Both the position numbers and the translations under genes were made by a program. Below are positions 37,625 through 46,844 of a stretch of DNA of 64,000 nucleotides, in pieces (positions within the stretch are counted from its first letter, which is position 1; each line of letters starts with the position of its first letter). The DNA is from Lautropia mirabilis (lineage in GTDB: Bacteria > Pseudomonadota > Gammaproteobacteria > Burkholderiales > Burkholderiaceae_E), in contig NZ_LR134378.1 of the NCBI RefSeq assembly GCF_900637555.1, forward strand, positions 2,242,001-2,306,000, given 5' to 3'. Below the pieces are notes generated by a model. It was not told where the DNA came from and did not search any database. It saw nothing but the letters and a program-made list of their open reading frames with translations.

Positions 37625-38103
37625 GCAGGTCCCTCATGGATCTGTCGACGATCGGCTTTCGGCCGATGACGGAAGCCGACCTGCCGGCGGTGGACGCCAT
37701 CGAACAGGCCGTGCAGCCCTATCCATGGCGGATCAGCCAGTTTGCCGATTCGCTGAAGGCCGGGCATCAGGCCTGGATCTTCACCGAGGCCGGGCAGCCC
37801 TTCGGCTATGCCGTGCTGCTGGCGGCGCTGGACGAGGTGGAGCTGCTGACCCTGGCCCTGGCGCGCAGCCATCAGGGGCGCGGGCTGGGCCGACATTGTC
37901 TGGGCTGGCTGCAGGCACAGGTACGGCAGCAGGGCGGACGCAGCCTGTTTCTGGAGGTGGCCACCGCCAATGCGCCAGCCCTGGCGCTCTATCAGCGCAT
38001 GGGCTTCGAGACGCTGGGACGGCGTCGCAACTACTATCGCGCCGCCGACGGTCGCCACGACGACGCCTGGGTGATGCGCTGCCCCCTTGAGCCAACGAAA
38101 TGA
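37621..38103 (+). CDS. rimI: Ribosomal protein bS18 N-acetyltransferase RimI
   Basis: A 160-residue GNAT acetyltransferase that acetylates the N-terminal Ala of S18. The acetyl-CoA loop is RSHQGRGLGR and LEVATANAPALALYQRMGFE is the RimI hallmark. Its place directly after tsaB, with an ATGA start-stop overlap, is conserved and confirms the call. It overlaps the next gene in the same way, so tsaB, rimI and the uracil-DNA glycosylase are translationally coupled. Confidence 0.94.
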   Translation: MSRSLMDLSTIGFRPMTEADLPAVDAIEQAVQPYPWRISQFADSLKAGHQAWIFTEAGQPFGYAVLLAALDEVELLTLALARSHQGRGLGRHCLGWLQAQVRQQGGRSLFLEVATANAPALALYQRMGFETLGRRRNYYRAADGRHDDAWVMRCPLEPTK

Positions 38104-39329
38104 CGGAAGATACGGTCGCGATGCCGGACGATGCCTCCACGAAGGACGATGCCGTGCTGGCTGCACGTCGGCGCCGCGCATGGGCCGCACTGGGCCTGGG
38201 GCCGTTGTGGCTGCCGCGTGCCGGGGCCTTGCCCGGCGCGCCACACATCACACACGTTACCCGTGCAGATTCGCAGGCCGTGCCAGAGGCTGAAGCAGGG
38301 GCCCCCGAGGCTTCCGGATCCGATGCCGATATCGACGTCCATGCCAGCGACGTCTGGCAAGCGCGCGAAGCATCTGCGGACACCGCGGCCATGGCGGGAG
38401 AGTCTCCCGCAACGTATTCCGCCCCACAGGTCGAAATTTCTTCTGGTGTCAAAAATTCTTCCGGTGCGAATATCCCTGTCGCCGCTGTTGACATCGGAGA
38501 GAGATCGGAGGGCTTGTCCACGGGAGCTGCCGACGTTGCTCCCAACGCCCGCCCGTCTGATGACGTCGTTGCCGATGCAGGCCCCGAGCCCGGGCACCCG
38601 GCCTGGGCAGACGACGTGCCGCTGGAGAGTTGGGGCGGCGAACCCTGGATGGAAGACGCGGACTGGCTGCCCGAGCCGATGCTGCCCGCCGAGCCCGAGC
38701 CTGAATCCGCACCGTTGTCTCATCCGGACCTGCCTCCGGCACAGCGCTGGATCCGGCTGCGCGAGGATGTGGACGGATGCCGTCGCTGCCGCCTGGCCGA
38801 GACGCGCACGAACACGGTGTTCGGGCGTGGACGCCCGCAGCAGGCCCGCTGGATGCTGATCGGCGAGGGCCCGGGGGCCGAGGAGGACAAGCAGGGCGAG
38901 GCCTTCGTGGGCCAGGCCGGCAAGCTGCTGGACGCGATGCTGGATGCGGCCGGCATCGATCCTTCTGCAGACGTGTTCATCGCCAACGTGCTGAAGTGTC
39001 GCCCGCCCAACAACCGGAACCCCGAACCGGACGAGGTGGCGGCCTGCGAAGGCTACCTGTACGAGCAGATCCGGCTGGTTCAGCCGGACTGCATCCTGCT
39101 GCTGGGACGCTTCGCGGCACAGAGCGTGCTGCATTCCGAGCTGCAGATCGGCCGACTGCGCAACAAGCTGCACCACATCACGCTGGACGGCCGGCAGGTA
39201 CCGGTGGTGGTCACCTATCACCCGGCCTATCTGCTGCGCAACCAGCGCGACAAGCTGAAAGGCTGGGAAGACCTGTGCCTTGCGCTGTCGGCGATGGAGG
39301 CACAGGACACCGCGCGCACGGCCAGCTGA
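38100..39329 (+). CDS. Family 4 Fe-S uracil-DNA glycosylase with long N-terminal extension
   Basis: The C-terminal 200 residues are a type 4 uracil-DNA glycosylase, which excises deaminated cytosine. Fe-S cysteines are in DGCRRC and in VLKCRPPNNRNP; motif A is IGEGPGAEEDKQGEAFVG and motif B YHPAYLLRN. Before it lie about 200 residues rich in Ala, Asp, Glu, Ser and Pro without regular structure in sight. Type 4 enzymes are normally 190-280 residues; betaproteobacterial versions often have an extension, but this one is long. ATG 38100 overlaps the rimI stop (ATGA), so the extension is translated if the coupling holds. Confidence 0.93.
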   Translation: MTEDTVAMPDDASTKDDAVLAARRRRAWAALGLGPLWLPRAGALPGAPHITHVTRADSQAVPEAEAGAPEASGSDADIDVHASDVWQAREASADTAAMAGESPATYSAPQVEISSGVKNSSGANIPVAAVDIGERSEGLSTGAADVAPNARPSDDVVADAGPEPGHPAWADDVPLESWGGEPWMEDADWLPEPMLPAEPEPESAPLSHPDLPPAQRWIRLREDVDGCRRCRLAETRTNTVFGRGRPQQARWMLIGEGPGAEEDKQGEAFVGQAGKLLDAMLDAAGIDPSADVFIANVLKCRPPNNRNPEPDEVAACEGYLYEQIRLVQPDCILLLGRFAAQSVLHSELQIGRLRNKLHHITLDGRQVPVVVTYHPAYLLRNQRDKLKGWEDLCLALSAMEAQDTARTAS

Positions 39330-39371
39330 TCGGCCGCCGGAGGCAGGGCCTCCGGCCCGCGAGGCGCATCC

Positions 39372-40658
39372 TCAATGCGGTGTTGGAATGTTGCCATGGC
39401 GAGGATCCTCGCCGATATGCACTTCGCTGTCGAAGCGGCGCTGGTTGCGCCGGTGCCAGAGAATCACCAGCAGCATGACGCTGGCCACCGCCAGACCGAA
39501 GAGCACGGCCACGGTGTTGATGGGCAGGTCCAGCCACAGCATCAGTGCGTAGAACGACAGCATCACCAGGATGTTGAGGTTCTCGTTGAAGTTCTGCACC
39601 GCGATGGAGTTGCCGGCGCTCATCACCACGTAGCCACGGTGCTGCAGCAGCGCGTTCATGGGCACCACGAAGAAGCCCGACAGGATGCCGATGACCAGCA
39701 GCACGAGCATGGCCATGGCCTCGTTGTGGACGATGGTCATGAGCATGATGGCAAAGCCCATGGCCACGCCCAGCGGCAGCACGCGCAGCGAGCGGCGCAG
39801 CGGCACCCAGCTGGCCGCCAGCACGGCGCCCAGCGCCACGCCCAGTGCCACGACGCCCTGCAGGCGGGTGGCCTGGTCCAGGCGCATGTCGAGCTGATGC
39901 TCGGCCCATTTCAGCACCAGGAACTGCAGCGAGGCACCAGCCCCCCAGAAGAGCGTGGTGACGGCCAGCGCGATCTGGCCCAGCGGGTCACGCCAGAGGG
40001 TGAGGTTGCAGTGCCAGAAGATGCGCAGCAGCGTGAACGGGTTGGAGGTGCGGCCCGGGTAGCGGGCACCGGTATCGGGGATGCGCAGGTTGAAGATTGC
40101 AGCCAGCGCATAGATGCCGATGGTGACCACCACGGCAGCCTCGGCCGGGGTGTCGATGTGGGTATCGATGAGGGGCAGGTCGAACGACAGCAGCCAGGGC
40201 GCCACGTGGGGCGAGATCAGCACGCCGCCCAGCACGGTCCCCAGGATGATCGACGCGACGGTGGTTCCCTCGATCCAGCCATTGGCAGCCACCAGCTTGT
40301 CGGGCGGCAGCAGCTCGGTCAGGATGCCGTACTTGGCCGGCGAATAGGCCGCAGCACCGAAGCCCACCAGCGCGTAGGCCATCAGCGGCGGCAGCATGCC
40401 CAGCAGCAGGATGCAGCCCACCAGCTTGATGGCGTTGGTCAGGAACATCACGCGGCCCTTGGGAATGGAGTCGGCAAAGGCGCCGACGAAGGGGGCCAGC
40501 ATGACGTAGGAGACGACGAAGACCAGCTTCAGGAAGGGGATCAGCCAGTCGGCCGACTGTGCCTCGCGCAACAGGGCGATGGCAGCGATCAGCAGCGCGT
40601 TGTCGGCCAGCGACGACAGGAACTGCGCTGCCATGATGGTGTAGAAACCGGGTTTCAT
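39372..40658 (-). CDS. lplT: Lysophospholipid transporter LplT-like MFS protein
   Basis: A 428-residue major facilitator with about twelve hydrophobic helices. It opens GFYTIMAAQFLSSLADNALL, the LplT start, and has YSPAKYGILTELLPPDKLVAANGWIEG in the first half. LplT moves lysophospholipids inward for re-acylation by Aas; no aas gene is adjacent, as in many betaproteobacteria where the gene stands alone. ATG 40658 is favoured by GGAAAC upstream and by homologues; GTG 40694 would add 12 residues. Divergent from alr with 142 bp between. Confidence 0.9.
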   Translation of the reverse strand: MKPGFYTIMAAQFLSSLADNALLIAAIALLREAQSADWLIPFLKLVFVVSYVMLAPFVGAFADSIPKGRVMFLTNAIKLVGCILLLGMLPPLMAYALVGFGAAAYSPAKYGILTELLPPDKLVAANGWIEGTTVASIILGTVLGGVLISPHVAPWLLSFDLPLIDTHIDTPAEAAVVVTIGIYALAAIFNLRIPDTGARYPGRTSNPFTLLRIFWHCNLTLWRDPLGQIALAVTTLFWGAGASLQFLVLKWAEHQLDMRLDQATRLQGVVALGVALGAVLAASWVPLRRSLRVLPLGVAMGFAIMLMTIVHNEAMAMLVLLVIGILSGFFVVPMNALLQHRGYVVMSAGNSIAVQNFNENLNILVMLSFYALMLWLDLPINTVAVLFGLAVASVMLLVILWHRRNQRRFDSEVHIGEDPRHGNIPTPH

Positions 40659-40800
40659 CCGGACGTTTCCATTCCAGTCAGTTTGTATGGGCACAGTGTG
40701 CCGTAGTTCCTGCCACGGTCACTGCACATGTGGTGGCGATGATACCCGCAACATCGCCATGGCCGGGCAGCGCTTCGTAACACGCTCTATCATCACCGCC

Positions 40801-41919
40801 ATGCCTAGAACATTGACTGCAAGCGTCTCGCCCTCGGCGATGGCGCACAACCTGGCGCTGATACGCCGCCAGGTCCAAGAGAACCGCCCGGATGGCCATG
40901 TCCAGGCCGACACGCGCCTGTGGGCGGTGGTGAAGGCCGACGCCTACGGCCATGGCCTGGCCAACGCACTGACCGGCTTTGCCGAGGCCGACGGCATGGC
41001 CCTGCTGGAATTCGAGGCGGCCGACTGGCTGCGCCGGCACGGCTGGACAAAACCGATTCTGATGCTGGAAGGTGCCTTCGATGCCACGGATGTGGCGCAG
41101 GCGGCCGCCCAGGGGCTGACGCTGGCCATCCACCAGCCGCGCCACCTGCAGTGGCTGGCTGCCCACGACGGGCCGCCGGTGGATGTGTACCTGAAGCTGA
41201 ACACGGGCCTGAACCGGCTGGGGCTCAAGCCCGATGACGTGGACGCCTACCTGACCCAGGTGCTGGCCACGCCGGGCGTGCGGCTTCGCGGCATGATGAC
41301 GCACTTTGCCAACGCTGACACCCCGGGCGGAGCCCTCCAGCCGCTGGCCACCTTCGATGCCGTGGCACGTGCCGTGCAGGCCCGGCTGCCGGCCGGGCAG
41401 ACGCTGGAACACTGCGTGGCCAATTCGGCCGCGCTCTTCACGCTGCCCCAGGCCTATAGGGCCTGGGCGCGTCCGGGCATTGCCCTGTACGGTGCCAGCC
41501 CCTTTGCCGGACAGAGCGCGGCGTCGCTGGGGCTGCGCCCCGCCATGCAGCTGACCGGCAACGTGTTGGGTGTTCAACAGCTGACCCCGGGCGAGGCCAC
41601 CGGTTACGGCGGCATCTTCGTGGCCGAGCAGCCGGTGCGGGTCGGTATCGTGAACTGCGGTTATGCGGACGGCTACCCACGGGTGGCCCCCACGGGCACC
41701 CCGGTCGTGGTGGATGGCGTGCGCACCCGCACGCTGGGCCGGGTATCGATGGACATGCTGGCCGTGGACCTGACGCCGATCCCCGACGCGGGGCCCGGCA
41801 CCCCGGTGGAGCTGTGGGGCGATGCGGTCTCGATCGACGAGGTGGCCGAGTCCGCCGGCACGCTGGGCTATGAGCTGATGTGTGCGGTGGCACCCCGTGT
41901 GCGCCGTCGGGTGGTCTGA
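40801..41919 (+). CDS. alr: Alanine racemase
   Basis: A PLP enzyme (372 residues) that makes D-alanine for peptidoglycan. The PLP Lys is in AVVKADAYGHG; LKLNTGLNRLG and FANAD belong to the barrel; the second-domain Tyr is in TGYGG and RVSMDML completes the site. ATG 40801 lies only 8 bp after a TATCAT hexamer (40788-40793), so the message may be nearly leaderless if that is the -10. radA follows two bases after the stop, a common alr-radA operon of betaproteobacteria. Confidence 0.95.
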   Translation: MPRTLTASVSPSAMAHNLALIRRQVQENRPDGHVQADTRLWAVVKADAYGHGLANALTGFAEADGMALLEFEAADWLRRHGWTKPILMLEGAFDATDVAQAAAQGLTLAIHQPRHLQWLAAHDGPPVDVYLKLNTGLNRLGLKPDDVDAYLTQVLATPGVRLRGMMTHFANADTPGGALQPLATFDAVARAVQARLPAGQTLEHCVANSAALFTLPQAYRAWARPGIALYGASPFAGQSAASLGLRPAMQLTGNVLGVQQLTPGEATGYGGIFVAEQPVRVGIVNCGYADGYPRVAPTGTPVVVDGVRTRTLGRVSMDMLAVDLTPIPDAGPGTPVELWGDAVSIDEVAESAGTLGYELMCAVAPRVRRRVV

Positions 41920-41921
41920 AC

Positions 41922-43289
41922 ATGGCAACGGCCAAGACCCAGTTCGTCTGCCGTGAATGCGGCAACACCACGGCCAAGTGGCTGGGACAGTGCCCGGCCT
42001 GCCAGGCCTGGAACACGCTGGAAGAATTCCGGCTGCCGAAAAAGGATGCCAGTGGCCGACGCCCGACAACGGGCATGCTGGCCGAGACCTCCTCGATTGC
42101 GCTGCTATCAGAGGTGCCGGTGGACACGGTGCCGCGGCTGCCGACCGGGCTGGCCGAGTTCGACCGCGTGCTGGGCGGCGGCATGGTGCCCGGTTCGGTC
42201 GTGCTGATCGGAGGCGACCCGGGCATCGGCAAGTCCACGCTGCTGCTGCAGGCGCTGGCACTGATGTCGCAGAACCAGCGGGTCCTGTACGTGAGCGGCG
42301 AAGAGTCACTGGCACAGGTGGCCTTGCGCGGCGCACGCCTGGGCATTGACGGCTCGACGCTGCCGATGCTGGCCGAGGTGTCGCTGGCCCACATCACGCA
42401 GGCCATCGAGCAGGTCAAGCCGGCCGTGGTGGTCATCGACTCCATCCAGACGATGATGAGCGACGACCTGCAGTCGGCCCCCGGCAGCGTGTCGCAGGTG
42501 CGCGACTGCGCCGCGCAGCTCACCCGGCTGGCCAAGCAGCAGGGTGTGGCGGTGGTGATGATCGGCCACGTGACCAAGGAAGGGGCGCTGGCCGGGCCAC
42601 GCATCCTGGAGCACATGGTCGACACGGTGCTGTACTTCGAGGGCGACAGCCACTCCACCTACCGGCTGATCCGCGCCATCAAGAACCGCTTCGGGGCCGT
42701 GAACGAGCTGGGCGTGTTCGGCATGACCGACCGGGGGCTGAAGGCCGTCACCAACCCGTCGGCGCTCTTTCTGTCGCAGCATGCCGACCCAGTGTCGGGT
42801 TCCTGCGTGCTGATCACCCAGGAAGGTACGCGGCCTCTGCTGGTGGAGATCCAGGCGCTGGTGGACCAGTCCGCCGGCGGCGCACCGCGCCGGCTGTGCG
42901 TGGGCCTGGATCCGATGCGGCTGTCGCTGCTGCTGGCCGTGCTCAACCGCCATGCCGGCATCCAGTACCACGATCAGGACGTGTTCCTGAACGCGGTGGG
43001 CGGCGTGCGCATCACCGAGCCGGCGGCTGACCTGGCCGTCGTGCTGGCCGTACTGTCGTCGCTGAAGAACCGGCCGCTACCGCAGGGGCTAGCCGTGTTC
43101 GGCGAGCTGGGCCTGGCCGGTGAAATGCGCCCGTCGCCGCGCGGCCAGGAACGGCTGCGCGAGGCGCTGAAACTGGGCTTCTCGCGGGTGATCTGCCCCA
43201 AGGCCAATGCGCCGCGCAAGCCGCTGGCCGGGCTGGAGGTCATCGCCGTGGAGCGCATCGACCAGGCCATTGCCCACGCCTGGGACTGA
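41922..43289 (+). CDS. radA: DNA repair protein RadA
   Basis: RadA is a RecA-like helicase that drives branch migration in recombination. An N-terminal zinc finger (FVCRECGNTTAKWLGQCPAC) precedes Walker A GGDPGIGKST, the RadA-specific KNRFG, and a Lon-protease-like C-terminal domain (AGEMRPSPRGQERLREALKLG). Length 455 is standard. It is the second gene of the alr-radA operon. Confidence 0.96.
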   Translation: MATAKTQFVCRECGNTTAKWLGQCPACQAWNTLEEFRLPKKDASGRRPTTGMLAETSSIALLSEVPVDTVPRLPTGLAEFDRVLGGGMVPGSVVLIGGDPGIGKSTLLLQALALMSQNQRVLYVSGEESLAQVALRGARLGIDGSTLPMLAEVSLAHITQAIEQVKPAVVVIDSIQTMMSDDLQSAPGSVSQVRDCAAQLTRLAKQQGVAVVMIGHVTKEGALAGPRILEHMVDTVLYFEGDSHSTYRLIRAIKNRFGAVNELGVFGMTDRGLKAVTNPSALFLSQHADPVSGSCVLITQEGTRPLLVEIQALVDQSAGGAPRRLCVGLDPMRLSLLLAVLNRHAGIQYHDQDVFLNAVGGVRITEPAADLAVVLAVLSSLKNRPLPQGLAVFGELGLAGEMRPSPRGQERLREALKLGFSRVICPKANAPRKPLAGLEVIAVERIDQAIAHAWD

Positions 43290-43391
43290 GCCTCCCTTCA
43301 AGCCGCCCCCTCAAGCCGGCATGTGCAGCGGACCCCTGCTGGCAAACAACTTCGATGTTTCTGGCTGTGACCGCGCTAATCCTTGAGGGAC

Positions 43392-43477
43392 GGATCCTGC
43401 GGGGCAGTGGGCTTCAGGGGGTCTCGCCATACACCTGCGGTGCAGCCAGCCAGGATCCTGCGGGCAGGGCGCTTCAG
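43392..43477. repeat. Partial duplication of the hpnE 3' end
   Basis: GGATCCTGCGGGGCAGTGGG...CTTCAG (43392-43417) and GGATCCTGCGGGCAGGGCGC...CTTCAG (43453-43477) are near-copies about 61 bp apart. The second copy runs across the hpnE stop codon (43474-43476), the first lies downstream of the gene. Confidence 0.6.
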
Positions 43478-44970
43478 CCCAGGTCGTCCAGCAGGATCTC
43501 GGCCGCCATCCGGCCGCTGCGTACCGCGCCTTCCAGCGTGGCGGGATAGCCACCGTAGCTGTAGTCACCGGCCAGCACCACACCGGGCAGCTGCGGCAGC
43601 AGGTAGCCCGGCGGTACCGTCGGGCGGTCGTCGGTGCAGGCGAAGGTGGCGCGCTTTTCGTGGATCAGCACCATGTGTTCGGCCGGCGGCAACCGCATCA
43701 GTTCAGAGAGCTGAGACTGCAGGGCTACCTGGAAGGCGGCCTCACCCTCGGCCTGGGCCGCCTCGCTGTCGCTGATCACCATCGCCCCCAGTCGCCAGCC
43801 CGCTTGTTCGCCCCGGTCGAAGAACCAGTGGGCCGGCCCCGGCTCGCCCTGGTCGCCCACCAGCGAGAAGACGGCGGGCAGCCGCGCAGGCAGATCGGGA
43901 TGGCTTGCCCGCCAGCCGACATAGGCCGTGGTGATGGGACGCCAGCCAAAGCCGTTGAGCGGCGCCAGAAAGGAAGCCGGCGCAATGTGGGCCAGCAGCC
44001 GCGCACTGGTGGGCGGCGGGCAGGCCAGAATGACATGGCGCGCCTGAAGCGTCCGTTCGTCCTGACCGGCGCTGCCGGTACGCAACATATAGCCAACACC
44101 GCCCGGCGAGGCAGTCCATGCCCCTTCGGCACCCGGCGTGCTGCCCAGACGGCCCACACGGATCTCGCGGACCGGTGTGCGAAGCTGGACGGGACACCCC
44201 TGTGCTTGCAGCCAGGCCAGGGCCGGATCGACGAAAAGCGCCCCCAGATCCTGACCGGCCAGCACGAAGTCGCTGGCAGCCGGCGCACGGCCCAGGCTGT
44301 CGCGCAGCACCCGCAGGAAGACCTGGGCCGAAGCCAGTTCCGGCGGCGTGTTCATGGTGCTGACCACCAGCGGATCCCACAGCTGCCGTACCAGCACCGG
44401 GGGCTGATGGGTCCGTGTGTACCAGTCAGCCACGGTGCGCACGCCCATGGGAGGGTGCCAGCCACTCAGCCGTGCCAGCGCCAATGTGCGCAGCAGGTGC
44501 AGCCGCTGGGCCACCGTCAGGCCCCGGGCCGACAGCAGGGCGGTCAGCAGCGACAGGGATTCCGCCGGATTCAGCCCCACCGGAGCATCCCCGGACACGA
44601 CCGGGGCATGGCGCCGCCGCTTCAGCCGCAGGCCGGCCGCATTCTCCCAGTGCATCGGCAGGCGCTGCATGCCCTGGCCGCCCAGCCAGTCCACCAGCGC
44701 CAGCGTGTCACGGTAGGCCCCCAGCAGCAGGTGCTGCCCGTTGTCCAGCACGATGCCGTCGGTGTCGGGCCAGGGCAGTGTCTGGCTCCGTGCCCGGCCA
44801 CCGGCCTGAGGCGCCGCTTCCAGCACCTGCACCGGCACGCCGGCACGCCGCAGGTGCAGCGCGGCCGACAGCCCGGCCCAGCCTGCCCCCACGATGACCA
44901 CGGGCGGCATGTCATCCCGCAGGGCAGGCACGTTCCGGAGGGAAGCCTCCGGCGTTCCGTCGATACGCAT
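43474..44970 (-). CDS. hpnE: Hydroxysqualene dehydroxylase HpnE
   Basis: A 498-residue FAD amine-oxidase-fold enzyme that removes the hydroxyl of hydroxysqualene to give squalene. The dinucleotide motif VVIVGAGWAGLSAALHL opens the protein and GVVLAGDYSYGGYPATLEGAVRSG closes the FAD site. Together with HpnC and HpnD it forms the bacterial three-step squalene route. The gene is the last of the hpnCDE operon, starting five bases after hpnD. ATG 44970 is 21 residues before the FAD motif. Confidence 0.92.
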   Translation of the reverse strand: MRIDGTPEASLRNVPALRDDMPPVVIVGAGWAGLSAALHLRRAGVPVQVLEAAPQAGGRARSQTLPWPDTDGIVLDNGQHLLLGAYRDTLALVDWLGGQGMQRLPMHWENAAGLRLKRRRHAPVVSGDAPVGLNPAESLSLLTALLSARGLTVAQRLHLLRTLALARLSGWHPPMGVRTVADWYTRTHQPPVLVRQLWDPLVVSTMNTPPELASAQVFLRVLRDSLGRAPAASDFVLAGQDLGALFVDPALAWLQAQGCPVQLRTPVREIRVGRLGSTPGAEGAWTASPGGVGYMLRTGSAGQDERTLQARHVILACPPPTSARLLAHIAPASFLAPLNGFGWRPITTAYVGWRASHPDLPARLPAVFSLVGDQGEPGPAHWFFDRGEQAGWRLGAMVISDSEAAQAEGEAAFQVALQSQLSELMRLPPAEHMVLIHEKRATFACTDDRPTVPPGYLLPQLPGVVLAGDYSYGGYPATLEGAVRSGRMAAEILLDDLG

Positions 44971-44975
44971 GGGCG

Positions 44976-45851
44976 TCAGGCCGGATCGGTCGTGATGCGG
45001 GGCGGGCGGCCAGTGGCGCGTGTGCGGCAGGCCAGCCAGAACTTGCGCAGCGGCGTGAGCGCAATGCGCTGCGTCATGACCGGATAGCCACTGCGCGCGA
45101 TCTCGTCGAGCAGACTGGCGTAGATGGCCGCCATGATCAGTCCGGGCCGCTGTCGAGCGCGGTCCACATCCGGCAGCAGGTCAAAGGCTTCGCGGTAGGC
45201 CTGACGGGCCCGCACCACCTGTTCGGCCATCAGCGCCCGGAAGGCGGGCGATTCCTGCACCTCGGCGCGTGCCGACAGGATCTGCTGGCGGCTCAGGCCA
45301 TGACGGATCAGATCCTGCTGCGGCAGGTAGACGCGCCCGAGCCGGGCGTCCTCGCCCACGTCGCGGATGATGTTGGTGAGCTGGAAGGCCAGCCCCAGCC
45401 GGTCGGCATACTGCAGCGTCTTCGGGTCTTCGTAGCCGAAGATGGCCGCCGACATCTCGCCCACCACGCCGGCGGCCCGGCGACAGTAGAGCTTCAGCCC
45501 TTCGAAATCCAGGTAGCGTTCACCGTCCAGGTCCATGCGCATGCCGTCGATGACCTCCACCAGCTGGCGGCGACGCAGGCCATAGGGCGCAAGGAAAGGT
45601 TGCAGGGCGCGCGTGACGGGATGGGTGGGTGCCCCGTCAAAGAGGGCTCCCACTTCCTGGGCCCACCAGTCGAGCTTGCGCCGGGCCACGTTGCGATCGC
45701 CCTGCGAATCGGCCACGTCATCAACCTCGCGACAGTAGGCATAGAGCGCAGTGATGGCGCGCCGCCGCTCGGGCGGCAGGAAGAGAAAGCTGTAGTAGAA
45801 GCTGGAACCACTCTTCACTGCCTTGTCCTGGCAGTATTCATCCGGTGTCAT
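44976..45851 (-). CDS. hpnD: Presqualene diphosphate synthase HpnD
   Basis: A 291-residue trans-isoprenyl (squalene/phytoene synthase-type) enzyme that condenses two farnesyl diphosphates into presqualene diphosphate. The two Asp-rich metal sites are REVDDVADSQ and IRDVGEDARLGRVYLP; the start GSSFYYSFLFLPPERR is typical of HpnD. It lies between hpnC and hpnE. The farnesyl diphosphate source is not in the window, although ispD and ispF upstream serve the same pathway. Confidence 0.93.
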   Translation of the reverse strand: MTPDEYCQDKAVKSGSSFYYSFLFLPPERRRAITALYAYCREVDDVADSQGDRNVARRKLDWWAQEVGALFDGAPTHPVTRALQPFLAPYGLRRRQLVEVIDGMRMDLDGERYLDFEGLKLYCRRAAGVVGEMSAAIFGYEDPKTLQYADRLGLAFQLTNIIRDVGEDARLGRVYLPQQDLIRHGLSRQQILSARAEVQESPAFRALMAEQVVRARQAYREAFDLLPDVDRARQRPGLIMAAIYASLLDEIARSGYPVMTQRIALTPLRKFWLACRTRATGRPPRITTDPA

Positions 45852-45883
45852 GAAAACGGTGTCGTCGTGGACGGAAAACGGGG

Positions 45884-46798
45884 TCAGGCCTGACGGCGGG
45901 GGAAAAGCGCCAGGCGCAGCAAGGCGGGGCCATCGCGCCAGCCCAGGGCAGGGCGACGGGCCACGGAATCGTAATCGGCATGGGCGATCCGGTCCAGAAT
46001 GCGCTGGCCGCCGGCGATGATGAAACGCAGTTCAGCCGCCAGGCGCCAGGGCAACTGCTGCGGCAATGCCACACCGGCCAGCAGCTGGGCCTGAGTACTC
46101 TGCCATTCCAGGCGCACGGCCTGGCGACTTGCCGCGCCCAGACGGCCTGCACGGGCCTCGGCCAGCAGCATCTCGGCGCTGCTTCCCGCCGCAGCCAGTG
46201 TGGCGGCAGGCAGGTAGACCCGATCCTTGGCGGCATCGATGCCGATGTCCTGCAGGAAATTGATGCGCTGCAGGGCGCTGCAGATGGCGTCGGACTGCGC
46301 CAGCGCCGTGTCCGATCCCACCCCGTACAGCTGCAGCAACAGCCGTCCCACCGGGTTGGCCGAGCGGCGGCAGTAATCCTGCACCTGAGCCTCGGTGTCG
46401 TAGCGCGTCACCCGCAGATCCTGAAGAAAGGCATCAAGCAGATCATGGAAATGACGCCAGTGCAGCCCGTGGCGCTGCACCGAGGCCACCAGCCCATCCA
46501 CCACCGGCACACCGCTGGGGGCGCCCCGGGCGGCTTCATCCAGCGCCGCGTGCAGCGCCTGCAGCGCCACCTCGCGCTCGGCCGTCGGCACATCGCCCTC
46601 GTCGGCCAGGTCGTCGGCATGGCGGGCAAACCGGTAGATGGCCAGAACCGCCGGGCGCAGCTGCGCGGGCACGAGCCACGACCCCACCGGGAAGTTCTCG
46701 GCATGGTCGACCCCGTGCCAGGGCCTGGAGGCCTGAGCGGGGGCAGGGCTGCCGGATGCCGGTCCGTCAGCATCCGAGGGGGTGCGCGCTGGATTCAT
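45884..46798 (-). CDS. hpnC: Hydroxysqualene synthase HpnC
   Basis: A 304-residue relative of HpnD that converts presqualene diphosphate to hydroxysqualene. Motifs are HAENFPVGSWLVP, the first Asp site FARHADDLADEGD and the second LQDIGIDAAKDRVYLP, with the HpnC-typical spacing. The first 28 residues are a disordered Pro/Ala-rich extension. hpnD follows 32 bp downstream. The gene is divergent from the RND efflux operon, with a 111-bp shared control region. Confidence 0.92.
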   Translation of the reverse strand: MNPARTPSDADGPASGSPAPAQASRPWHGVDHAENFPVGSWLVPAQLRPAVLAIYRFARHADDLADEGDVPTAEREVALQALHAALDEAARGAPSGVPVVDGLVASVQRHGLHWRHFHDLLDAFLQDLRVTRYDTEAQVQDYCRRSANPVGRLLLQLYGVGSDTALAQSDAICSALQRINFLQDIGIDAAKDRVYLPAATLAAAGSSAEMLLAEARAGRLGAASRQAVRLEWQSTQAQLLAGVALPQQLPWRLAAELRFIIAGGQRILDRIAHADYDSVARRPALGWRDGPALLRLALFPRRQA

Positions 46799-46844
46799 GG
46801 CACCGGATTGTAGCCAGCGAACCGACCGTCTTCTGCATGGATGC

